Assembly (NCBI GenBank): GCA_964496575.1
Contig: CAZCAC010000203.1
Coordinates: 1 to 8,152, forward strand
Direction of reading: 5' to 3'
Origin: CAZCAC01 sp964496575
GTDB taxonomy: Bacteria > Planctomycetota > UBA1135 > GCA-002686595
DNA length: 8,152 bases
Part shown: one piece after another, positions 1 through 6,724 of the stretch
Position numbering within the stretch: position 1 is the stretch's first letter
How the letters are laid out: each line of letters begins with the position of its first letter
Program-made: the position numbers and the translations under genes
The notes under the pieces: model-generated
Database searches by the model: none
Seen by the model: only the letters and a program-made list of their open reading frames with translations
Told to the model about the DNA's origin: nothing

Positions 1-81
1 GTGTCCTCTGTTCCCTCAGTGTCGCTCCGCGTCTCCGTGATCTCCGTGTGAAACCACCGTGCTCTCCGTTCCCTCCGTGTC
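1..81 (-). repeat. CACGGAG-type short-period repeat, left copy
   Basis: Read on the minus strand this stretch is built from degenerate 8-10 nt units around CACGGAG (ACACGGAGG, TCACGGAGA, CGCGGAGCG and similar). It aligns without gaps to 8069-8149 on the plus strand, with 72 of 81 positions identical by hand count, so the two copies form an inverted pair about 8 kb apart. The units are direct repeats on a purine-rich strand, so no strong hairpin is expected. The repeat begins inside the 3' end of the acetate-kinase-like gene and supplies its last 21 codons and stop. It probably continues beyond the window edge. Its function is unknown. Similar interspersed repeats occur in several environmental phyla, from memory and not checked. 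Confidence 0.85.
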
Positions 82-1263
82 TTCTTTCAACTCCCGCGCA
101 ACGAGGCTGGCCACAACCCACTCCTCATTCGCGGGGATGACCCAGACCGCAAGTCGACTCGCCGCGGCGCTGATCCGGGTCTCTCCCGCGGCGGACTCGT
201 TCGCCGCCGCGTCCAGCTCGATACCGAGCTCCTCCAGCCCCGCACAGACGGCCCGACGAACGTTCGGCTGGTTCTCGCCGATGCCGCCGGTAAATGCGAT
301 GACGTCCGCTCCGCCCAGCTCGACGAGGTAGGCGCCGAGGTAGTGGCGCACGCTGCTCGTGTACACGTCGTGCGCCAGCTTCGCGCGCTCGTTCCCGTCG
401 CGGGCCGCGAGCTCGATGTCGCGCAGGTCGCCGCTCACCCCGCTGATCCCGAGCAGGCCGCTGCGGCTCGACAGGTCGCCCAGGACCTCGTCCAGCGTCT
501 TCCCCGTCCGCCGCAGCACCGTCGGCAGCACGAAAGGGTCGAGGTCGCCGACGCGGCCACTCTGCGGCAGACCGCTCTGTGCGCTGTAGCCCATGCTGGT
601 GGCCACGCTCTCGCCGTTCCGAATCGCGCACAGCGAGCTCGAGCCGCCGAGGTGACAGGAGATCACGCGCAGGTCGGCACGATCGAGCAGCTCCGCGGTC
701 CGCGTCGCGATCCAGCGGTGGCTCGCGCCGTGGAAGCCGAGACGCAGGATGCCGTCGTCCGCGGCCCACTCGTACGGCACCGCGTAGTGCCGGTTGCGCG
801 CGGGGATCGTCCGGTGGAAGTCGGTCTCGAACGCGGCGACGAGGGGAATCTCCGGCAGCGCCTCGGCGAGCTGCTTCATCGCTGCGAGGTACGGCGGGTT
901 GTGTGCCGGCATCACCGGGTTCATCTCCTCCATCGCCGCCAGGACCTCCGGGGTGACGCGTCGCACGCCGGAGAGCTGGCCGCCGTGCACCGCCTTCAGG
1001 CCGATGGCGGAGATCTCCTCGAGGCCCTGCAGGCAGCCGCTGTCGGGATCGGTCAGCTGGGCGAGGCACTGGCGCAGCGCCTCACCGTGGTCGGCGACGG
1101 GCGCGGTCCAGGTGCGTTCTCCACCTCCGATCTCGAGGAGGCACTCGCTCGCCGCAGAGCCGATGCGCTGCACGGCGCCGCGGGCCAGCCGGGTGCCCGT
1201 CTCCATGTCGAGGAGTTGATACTTGGAGCTCGTCGAGCCGAGGTTGGCGATCAGCAGCTTCAT
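16..1263 (-). CDS. Acetate/propionate kinase family protein (divergent AckA)
   Basis: 415 aa, close to the usual family length of about 400. AckA-type kinases interconvert acyl phosphate plus ADP with carboxylate plus ATP in the cytoplasm. Visible family motifs are NLGSTSSK (residues 7-14, phosphate-binding start), AVHGG (91-95), FHGASH (177-182), the CHLGGSSS region (203-210), GRVGDLDP (236-243), FTGGIGEN (324-331) and IPANEE (376-381). Compared from memory with Methanosarcina thermophila AckA, the His180, Arg241 and Glu384 equivalents are present. The Arg91 position is Lys90 and the catalytic Asp148 position is Glu146 (FETDFH instead of FDTAFH). The conserved fold ends near residue 394; residues 395-415 (DTEGTES...DAERH) are encoded by the repeat at 1-81. 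The ATG at 1261-1263 directly precedes the conserved N-terminus, but no clear Shine-Dalgarno sequence is visible. It is transcribed divergently from the six-gene operon and no pta gene is adjacent. Family membership is secure; acetate as substrate is not. Confidence 0.9.
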   Translation of the reverse strand: MKLLIANLGSTSSKYQLLDMETGTRLARGAVQRIGSAASECLLEIGGGERTWTAPVADHGEALRQCLAQLTDPDSGCLQGLEEISAIGLKAVHGGQLSGVRRVTPEVLAAMEEMNPVMPAHNPPYLAAMKQLAEALPEIPLVAAFETDFHRTIPARNRHYAVPYEWAADDGILRLGFHGASHRWIATRTAELLDRADLRVISCHLGGSSSLCAIRNGESVATSMGYSAQSGLPQSGRVGDLDPFVLPTVLRRTGKTLDEVLGDLSSRSGLLGISGVSGDLRDIELAARDGNERAKLAHDVYTSSVRHYLGAYLVELGGADVIAFTGGIGENQPNVRRAVCAGLEELGIELDAAANESAAGETRISAAASRLAVWVIPANEEWVVASLVARELKEDTEGTESTVVSHGDHGDAERH

Positions 1264-1571
1264 GATCTATTCGCAGTCGGTTTCTGCGCGTTGCGCGCAG
1301 AAAGCAGGACAGGAGGGCATCGCAGCCTTCGAGAGTCGGGGTCCGAACACTTCGCAGCTCGTTCCGGTTGCGGGCGCCAGCCCGCGCCAGGACATAGGAT
1401 ACGCCGACGGATTCAGGACTCGAACCTCCGGCTCGACGGTGGGCCGGACACGACCGGGAGAGGCCGCGAAGGCCCGTTTCGGCCCATCCGGCCCCGGGAG
1501 CCCGGGGAAGTCGCGGAAGACCCCTTTTACTGACCGGCCCGGTAGGCGATCCTCCCCGCACCAGAATCACC
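1264..1571. other. Divergent intergenic region, no gene seen
   Basis: These 308 bp separate the minus-strand acetate-kinase-like gene from the plus-strand operon, so both promoters should lie here. I find no convincing -35/-10 pair on either strand and no strong Shine-Dalgarno sequence before either start. It contains three hairpin-capable inverted repeats: 1281-1303 (10-bp arms, listed separately), 1370-1385 (GCGGGC, 4-nt loop, GCCCGC) and 1492-1507 (CCCCGGG, AG, CCCGGGG). The last two could be chance products of high GC. Open frames cross the region on both strands, but their sequences look like shadow translations and match no family I recognise. Confidence 0.6.
1281..1303. promoter_or_regulatory. 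Perfect 10-bp inverted repeat upstream of the acetate-kinase-like gene
   Basis: The left arm TTTCTGCGCG (1281-1290) and right arm CGCGCAGAAA (1294-1303) are exact reverse complements around a TTG spacer. The element ends 17 bp before the minus-strand start codon at 1263, so it could be an operator dyad or a hairpin in the 5' leader of the acetate-kinase-like mRNA. No T-tract follows on either strand, so a classical intrinsic terminator is unlikely. The role is inferred from position only. Confidence 0.45.
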
Positions 1572-2537
1572 ATGAGCCCCCTCGATCCCGCCAGCGATCC
1601 CTTCCCCGCGATGGGGGAGGTCCGGACCTATCCCCTCGAATCGCGCCGCAGCCTGGTACGCGTCGAGGACTTCTGCGAGGTGCCCGAGCCCGATCCGGGC
1701 TTCGCGACCTTCTTCGACTCGCTCCCCGACATCTACGCCGGCACGCTGCTCAAGGAGCTGGTCGAGCGGATCGTCGCGGCGAAGCAGGCCGGCCGACCGG
1801 TCGCGGTGGCGCTCGGCGCGCACGTCTTGAAGGTGGGGCTCGCGCCGCTCCTCATCGATCTCATGAAGCGCGGCGTCATCGACCACGTCGCCATGAACGG
1901 CGCCGGGGCCATCCACGACTTCGAGATCGCGACGGTCGGCCGCACCTCGGAGGACGTCGCCGAACAGCTGCCGCGAGGCGAGTTCGGCTTCGCGGACGAG
2001 ACCGGAGCGGGACTGGCGCGCGCCGCCGGGCTGGGCCGCGAGATCGGCTTCGGACGCGGTGTCGGCCGGCTTCTTCTCGAACAGGCGGCGCCGCACGCGG
2101 ACGTCTCGGTCTGCGCCCAGGCGGCGAGGCTCGGGATCGGCTGCACCGTGCACGTCTCGATCGGCTCCGACATCGTGCACATGCACCCCGCCGCCGACGG
2201 GGCGGCGATCGGTGAAGCGAGCCTGATCGACTTCCGCCACGTCTGCCGCCTGGTAGCTGAGCTCGACGGCGGCGTCTGGATCAACATCGGTTGCGCGGTG
2301 GTGTTGCCGGAGGTGTTCCTCAAGGCGGTCAGCGTGGCGATCAACCTCGGCCACTCCCTCGATGCGATGACCACCGCCAACCTCGACATGCTGCGGCAGT
2401 ACCGCGCCGAGACCAACGTCGTGAGCCGGCCGCCAGGGCGCGGTATATCGATCCTCGGCCAGCACGAGATCCTGCTGCCGCTCCTGCGGATGGCGCTGCT
2501 CGCCAAGCTGGAAGCGGCCGGATGGAAGAACGAATAG
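1572..2537 (+). CDS. Deoxyhypusine-synthase-like conserved protein of unknown function
   Basis: 321 aa, soluble, with no signal peptide or membrane segment. The pattern fits the deoxyhypusine synthase (DHS) fold. GAHVLKVGLAPLLIDLMKRG (82-101) followed by DHVAMNGAGAIHDFEIA (104-120) resembles the DHS stretch ending TTAGGVEEDL. VHVSIGSDIVHMHPAADGA (193-211) with AIGEASLID (212-220) resembles the DHS segment PVFSPALTDGSLGD. GGVWINIGCAVVLPEVFLKA (233-252) resembles the glycine-rich NAD-site strand, and a terminal HEILLPLLRMALLAK (298-312) matches the final helix. The DHS catalytic Lys (human Lys329, SWGK context) falls where this protein has SRPPGRG, and the His of VVKHH is not seen, so deoxyhypusine synthesis is unlikely. 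True DHS modifies eIF5A, which bacteria lack. Stop at 2535-2537, 15 bp before hldE. No Shine-Dalgarno supports the ATG at 1572; the in-frame ATG at 1611 is an alternative. The fold call is a motif comparison from memory. Confidence 0.75.
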   Translation: MSPLDPASDPFPAMGEVRTYPLESRRSLVRVEDFCEVPEPDPGFATFFDSLPDIYAGTLLKELVERIVAAKQAGRPVAVALGAHVLKVGLAPLLIDLMKRGVIDHVAMNGAGAIHDFEIATVGRTSEDVAEQLPRGEFGFADETGAGLARAAGLGREIGFGRGVGRLLLEQAAPHADVSVCAQAARLGIGCTVHVSIGSDIVHMHPAADGAAIGEASLIDFRHVCRLVAELDGGVWINIGCAVVLPEVFLKAVSVAINLGHSLDAMTTANLDMLRQYRAETNVVSRPPGRGISILGQHEILLPLLRMALLAKLEAAGWKNE

Positions 2538-2552
2538 GAGCTCTCTAAGCTG

Positions 2553-4028
2553 ATGGACCGGAAGCAACTGGAAGCGATCCTCGCAGACGAGACGCCGCGG
2601 CGCCTCCTGATCGTCGGGGACCTGATGCTCGACCGCTATGTCGTCGGCGAGGTCTCGCGCATCTCGCCGGAGGCGCCGATCCCGGTGCTCGCCGCGCGCA
2701 CGTCCGAGCAGAAGCTCGGCGGGGCCGGCAACGTCGCGGCCAACCTGATCGCGATGGGCGCCGAGGTCGACGTCGTCGGGGTGATCGGCGACGACGGCTG
2801 GGGCCGCGAGCTCAGCTCGATCATCGAGAAAACCGGGATCTCCACCGACGGACTGGTGGTCGACGCGACCCGGCCGACCAGCCTGAAGACGAGGATGATC
2901 GGCAGCGCCCAGCAGATGCTCCGCGTCGACTGGGAGGACGCGGGCGACGTCGGCGGCGAGGCGCGGGAGACGCTGCGCGAGCGCGCGCTGGCGCTGCTCG
3001 GGCGCGCCGAGGCGGTGGTGCTCTCCGACTACGGCAAGGGCGTGCTGGTCACCGAGCTGCTCGAGGAGCTGCTCGCCGAGGCGAGAAAGCGCGAGATCCC
3101 GGTGCTGGTCGACCCCAAGGGCAGCGACTACTCCCGCTACCGCGGCGCGACGCTGATCACGCCCAACCGCAAGGAGGCGGAGCAGGCGCTCGGGCGGGAG
3201 CTCCCCGACGTGGAGGCGGTGGCCGATGGCGCGCGCGAGCTGATCGAGAGCATCGAGCTCGACGCGGCGGTGATCACGCTCGGCGCCGAGGGCATCTACT
3301 TCCGCGGGGCCGGTGGCCGGGAAGGACGCGAGGCGACGCGCGCGCGTTCGGTCTTCGACGTCACCGGCGCCGGCGACACGGTGGTGGCGCACCTCGCGCT
3401 GCACCTCGCCGGTCGAGTAGACCTGTCGGTGGCCGTGGCGCTCGCCAACCAGGCGGCGGGGCTGGTCGTCGCGCGCCTCGGCACCAACGCGGTGACGCGG
3501 TCGGAGCTGCGCGCGGTGCTGCGCGCCAGCGCGCCGCACGAGGGCAAGGTGCTGACCGTCGACGATCTCGAGGGCACGCTCGCGCTCTGGCGCAAGGAGG
3601 GCAAGCGGATAGTCTTCACCAACGGCTGCTTCGACATCATCCACACCGGTCACGTCACCTACCTGCGCTTCGCGAGGGCGCACGGCGACGTGCTGCTGGT
3701 CGGCGTCAACGACGACGAGAGCGTCTCGCGGCTGAAGGGCCCCGAGCGGCCGGTCAACCCGATCGACGACCGCCTCGAGGTGCTGGCCGCGATGGAGATG
3801 GTCGACGCCGTGGTCGCGTTCGGCGAGGACACGCCGGCGCGCATCATCGAGAAGGTCACGCCCGACGTCCTGGTCAAGGGCGAGGACTGGGCGAAGAAGG
3901 GCGTCGTCGGCCGCGAGTGGGTCGAGAAGCACGGCGGTCGAGTCGTCCTGGCGCCGCTGGTGCAGGGGCGCTCGACGACCGGCATCCTCGACCGGGCTCG
4001 GGAGAGCCGGCAGGGGGCCGCCGACTGA
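2553..4028 (+). CDS. hldE: Bifunctional heptose-7-phosphate kinase / heptose-1-phosphate adenylyltransferase
   Basis: 491 aa, similar to the roughly 477 aa of E. coli HldE (RfaE). The N-terminal PfkB/ribokinase-type kinase domain (about 1-325) converts D-glycero-D-manno-heptose 7-phosphate to the 1,7-bisphosphate. It shows VGDLMLDRYV (21-30), RISPEAPIPVL (36-46), KLGGAGNVAANL (54-65), LSDYGKGVL (157-165), VDPKGSDYSRY (186-196), TPNRKEAE (203-210) and DVTGAGDT (269-276) with Asp275 as the expected catalytic base. The C-terminal nucleotidyltransferase domain (about 350-485) converts heptose 1-phosphate plus ATP to ADP-heptose. It shows FTNGCFDIIHTGH (355-367) with the HxGH motif, VKGEDW (441-446) and GRSTTGIL (472-479). 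All key motifs are intact. AGGAG (2536-2540) overlaps the upstream stop and lies 12 nt before the ATG. It is second in a six-gene operon. GmhA, GmhB and HldD, needed to complete ADP-L-glycero-D-manno-heptose, are not in the window. Confidence 0.95.
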   Translation: MDRKQLEAILADETPRRLLIVGDLMLDRYVVGEVSRISPEAPIPVLAARTSEQKLGGAGNVAANLIAMGAEVDVVGVIGDDGWGRELSSIIEKTGISTDGLVVDATRPTSLKTRMIGSAQQMLRVDWEDAGDVGGEARETLRERALALLGRAEAVVLSDYGKGVLVTELLEELLAEARKREIPVLVDPKGSDYSRYRGATLITPNRKEAEQALGRELPDVEAVADGARELIESIELDAAVITLGAEGIYFRGAGGREGREATRARSVFDVTGAGDTVVAHLALHLAGRVDLSVAVALANQAAGLVVARLGTNAVTRSELRAVLRASAPHEGKVLTVDDLEGTLALWRKEGKRIVFTNGCFDIIHTGHVTYLRFARAHGDVLLVGVNDDESVSRLKGPERPVNPIDDRLEVLAAMEMVDAVVAFGEDTPARIIEKVTPDVLVKGEDWAKKGVVGREWVEKHGGRVVLAPLVQGRSTTGILDRARESRQGAAD

Positions 4029-4053
4029 CCTGCCGGCCGGAGGTCGATCGTCC

Positions 4054-5685
4054 ATGCGCGTTCTCTTCGTCTATCCCAACCTGCGCACACAGCTCGGCTT
4101 CAATCACGGGCTGCTGTCGCTGTCGGCGGTGCTGGAGCGAGCGGGGCACGAGACGCGGCTGGTCAACATCAACGAGGAGCTGCCGCCGGTTCCGACACGG
4201 GAAGACGTGGTGGAGCTCGTCGAGCAGTGGAAGCCGGGGCTGGTCGCCTTCTCCAGCCTGACCCAGCAGCACCCGCTCGCGCGCGAGCTGGCGACTTTTC
4301 TGCGCGCGAGCTTCGACGGGCGCGAGGAGAAGTCGCCTCTGCTCCTCGTCGGCGGCATCCACCCGACGCTGGTGCCCGAGGAGGTGATGGCGGAGGGGGT
4401 CTGGGATCATGTCGGTGTCGGGGAGTGCGAGGACGCGCTGCTCGAGCTGATCGAGCGAATCGAGCGCGGGGAGCCGCTGGAGGACGTGTGCAACTTCCTC
4501 TCCTGGAAGGGCGGCGCGCGTCCCGCAGCGGCCGCGAGCCCGCCCGTCCCCGCCGAGCACTGGGTCCACAATCCGGTGCGGGAGTTTCCCGACCTCGCCG
4601 CGCTGCCGGAGCCGAACTACGAGCTCTTCGACTGCGCGCGGATCCTGGAGCAGAAGAACGGCTGGTTCAGCCTGATGTCGTCGCGTGGCTGCTTCTTTCG
4701 CTGCACCTACTGCCTCAACCACAAGGTCGTCGATCGCTACCGCGATGATCTCGATGTCAGCATCTCGAAGCTCGGCTACGTCCGCACTCGTCCCGCGGAA
4801 CTGGTGATCGCCGAGATCCGAAACGTGCTCGAGCGCTACCCCGGTGCGGTTTCCACTTTCATCTTCGACGACGACCTCTTCACCCAGGACAAGCCGCACG
4901 CGCTCGCCGTCTGCAAGGCGTACGAGCGAGCGGGGATCGGGATTCCCTTCGTCGTCAACGCGCACGTCAATCGCCTCGATCCCGAGGTGGCGCGCGCGCT
5001 GGCCACCGCGGGGGCGCGGATCCTGAAGATCGGCATCGAGTCGGGCTCGCCGCGGGTGCGAACGCGTATCCTGAAGCGCCACATGCGCCACCAGGACATC
5101 GTCGACACCGTCTCCATCGCCGAGGGATGCGGATTGCACACCAGCGGCTTCGTGATGATCGGGCTGCCGACCGAGACACGGGAGGAGCGGTGGGAGACGG
5201 TCGATCTCCTCGCGGAGTCGCGGATCGGCCGCTTTCGCACGTCGTTCTTCTACCCTTACCCGGGCACGGAGAGCTGGGACCTGACGAAAGAAGCGGGGCA
5301 CCTCGACGAGGAGCAGCTCGCCCGGGCGACCTCCTTCACCGACCGGAGCTGCCTCGACTTCGGCGACGAGGAGAACCTCTTCGTCGACCAGCTCGGCAAG
5401 TGCATGCCCTGGTTCGTCAACGCCCGCCTCGAGCGCTTCGGCGAGGCGCCGACCTCGGCGCGCTACGTACCCCTGGTCGAGGAGATGCTGGCTATGGACG
5501 CGGCGGAGTGGGCGGCTTTCCGGCCGCGGATCCGCGAGGTCGACGACGAGTACGACGTGGCCGCGACGGCGGTCGGCGAGCTGCACTACGCGATTCGCTA
5601 CAACGAGTTCATGGGCGTGCGCTCGGACTTCTTCCTCGCCGAGGAGCAGGGAACCGAGTGGAATACGGCGGCCGCGGAGGTGTGA
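4054..5685 (+). CDS. B12-binding-domain radical SAM protein
   Basis: 543 aa. The N-terminal Rossmann-like domain (about 1-150) has the look of cobalamin-binding radical SAM enzymes: a MRVLFVYPN start, LVAFSSLTQQHPLARELATF (63-82), LLLVGGIHPTLVPEE (96-110) and VGVGECEDALLELI (120-133). The classical DxHxxG cobalamin His motif is not evident, as in many radical SAM relatives of this domain. The radical SAM core starts near 203: CFFRCTYC gives the CxxxCxxC cluster ligands Cys213, Cys217 and Cys220. FIFDDDLF (269-276), KIGIESGS (325-332) and MIGLPTETREE (368-378) are core strands typical of the family. Residues from about 430 form a C-terminal extension I do not recognise. GGAGGT (4039-4044) lies 9 nt before the ATG, a good ribosome site. 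It sits 25 bp after hldE and 4 bp before the second sugar kinase. Such enzymes are often methyltransferases on unactivated carbon or phosphorus, but others do rearrangements or ring closures; the substrate is unknown. Confidence 0.88.
   Translation: MRVLFVYPNLRTQLGFNHGLLSLSAVLERAGHETRLVNINEELPPVPTREDVVELVEQWKPGLVAFSSLTQQHPLARELATFLRASFDGREEKSPLLLVGGIHPTLVPEEVMAEGVWDHVGVGECEDALLELIERIERGEPLEDVCNFLSWKGGARPAAAASPPVPAEHWVHNPVREFPDLAALPEPNYELFDCARILEQKNGWFSLMSSRGCFFRCTYCLNHKVVDRYRDDLDVSISKLGYVRTRPAELVIAEIRNVLERYPGAVSTFIFDDDLFTQDKPHALAVCKAYERAGIGIPFVVNAHVNRLDPEVARALATAGARILKIGIESGSPRVRTRILKRHMRHQDIVDTVSIAEGCGLHTSGFVMIGLPTETREERWETVDLLAESRIGRFRTSFFYPYPGTESWDLTKEAGHLDEEQLARATSFTDRSCLDFGDEENLFVDQLGKCMPWFVNARLERFGEAPTSARYVPLVEEMLAMDAAEWAAFRPRIREVDDEYDVAATAVGELHYAIRYNEFMGVRSDFFLAEEQGTEWNTAAAEV
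5676..5682 (+). promoter_or_regulatory. Ribosome binding site of the stand-alone kinase
   Basis: GGAGGTG lies 7 nt before the ATG at 5690, inside the last codons of the radical SAM gene and adjacent to its stop (5683-5685). This fixes the start and indicates translational coupling across the 4-bp gap. Confidence 0.7.
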
Positions 5686-5689
5686 AGCG

Positions 5690-6724
5690 ATGACGACGAG
5701 CTCGAGAACTCCCGACTTCGAGTCGCAACGCGTGGCGGTGATCGGCGATCTCGTCACCGACCACTACCTCTTCGCCGAGCCGCGGCGCCTCTCGCGCGAG
5801 GCGCCGGTGATGGTGCTGCGCTACCGCAGCGAGTCGATCAGCGCCGGCGGCGCGGCCAACGTCGCTCGAAACCTGCGCGCGCTGGGGGCGACGGTCAGCG
5901 TCTTCGGCGTGGTGGGGAACGACGGCAACGGGCGCGAGCTCCTGCGCGCGCTGGAGACCGAGGGACTAGATCTATCGGGGGTTGAGCGCGTCGACGGCTG
6001 GACGACCCCGACCAAGACCCGCGTCCTCGCCGCGGAGGCGCGACGGTTTCCGCACCAGGTGCTGCGGATCGATCGCGAGCCTGACGCGGCGCTCACCGCC
6101 TCGGTCCGGCAGCGCATCGCTCGCGCGATCGAGGAGCGCGCGCCCGAGCTCGACGCGGTGCTGCTCAGCGACTACGAGTACGGGCTCATCGGTGACGACG
6201 TCGCTCGGGCGGCGAAGCGGCTGACCCTCGGCGGCAAGGTGGTCGTGCTCGACCCGCGCCGCGAGGTCGAGCGCTTCGCCGGAATCACCGCGTTGACGCC
6301 CAACGTCGGCGAGCTCGCCCACTTCAGCGGGATCGAGGCGGATCGCCTCGATCGAGCCGAGGTGCTGCGCCAGGCGGCGCGCGAGTTGCTCGATCGGGTC
6401 GGCTGCCGCTGGTTGCTGGTCACGCGGGGGAACCTCGGCATGGCGCTCTTCGGCGAGGGCCTGCCGGAGACGGGCGTGGCGGTCGAGGCGTCGGGCGACG
6501 GCGAGGTCACCGACGTCACCGGAGCCGGGGACACCGCCGCGAGTGTCTTCGCGCTGGCGCTGGCCGCGGGATTGTCACCGGAGGAGGCGATGCGGCTGGC
6601 GAACATGGCGTCGGGAATCGTGGTGATGGAGAATGGCGCGGCGGTGTGCTCGAGGAGGGAGCTGGAGGAGGCGCTGGCCTCGAGCCCTCCAGCGGTCCGC
6701 CTGGGGGAGACGGAGTTCCGATGA
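5690..6724 (+). CDS. Stand-alone PfkB-family sugar kinase, HldE N-terminal-domain-like
   Basis: 344 aa, a single ribokinase-fold domain homologous to the kinase half of HldE. It shows VIGDLVTDHYLF (17-28), RLSREAPVMVL (33-43), SAGGAANVARNLRALG (51-66), PTKTRVLA (107-114), QVLRIDRE (123-130), TPNVGELAHF (203-212) and DVTGAGDTAAS (275-285) with Asp281 as the expected catalytic base. It departs from the neighbouring HldE where that has DYGKG and DPKGSDYSRY: here DYEYG (161-165) and DPRREVERF (188-196). Because those loops lie near the substrate in this family, a different phosphosugar is plausible. It overlaps the next gene, a matching nucleotidyltransferase, by 4 bp, so the two form a split counterpart of HldE. 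It could be an HldA-type heptose kinase, or act on another sugar phosphate. Kinase family is secure, substrate is not. Confidence 0.88.
   Translation: MTTSSRTPDFESQRVAVIGDLVTDHYLFAEPRRLSREAPVMVLRYRSESISAGGAANVARNLRALGATVSVFGVVGNDGNGRELLRALETEGLDLSGVERVDGWTTPTKTRVLAAEARRFPHQVLRIDREPDAALTASVRQRIARAIEERAPELDAVLLSDYEYGLIGDDVARAAKRLTLGGKVVVLDPRREVERFAGITALTPNVGELAHFSGIEADRLDRAEVLRQAARELLDRVGCRWLLVTRGNLGMALFGEGLPETGVAVEASGDGEVTDVTGAGDTAASVFALALAAGLSPEEAMRLANMASGIVVMENGAAVCSRRELEEALASSPPAVRLGETEFR

Noticed and set aside
1400..1440. tRNA-like T-loop on the minus strand (GGTTCGAGTCC near 1416-1426)
   Set aside because: The T-stem pairs only about 3 bp, no acceptor complement lies at the expected distance upstream, and no D-arm is visible, so this is not a tRNA gene.
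343..1533. 396-codon plus-strand open frame opposite the acetate-kinase-like gene
   Set aside because: Antisense of a gene with many conserved AckA motifs; no motifs of its own.
1527..4055. 842-codon open frame on the minus strand opposite the DHS-like gene and hldE
   Set aside because: It is a high-GC antisense shadow: the translation has no family motifs and is rich in Arg, Asp, Val and Ala, while the plus strand carries two well-supported genes.
3874..5757. 627-codon minus-strand open frame opposite the radical SAM gene
   Set aside because: Same antisense shadow effect; the plus-strand protein has an intact CxxxCxxC motif and a good ribosome site.
6646..6720. Upstream extension of the nucleotidyltransferase to 6646
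   Set aside because: The extension reads through the 3' end of the kinase gene. The ATG at 6721 has an ATGA overlap, a nearby GGAG and matches the usual family N-terminus.
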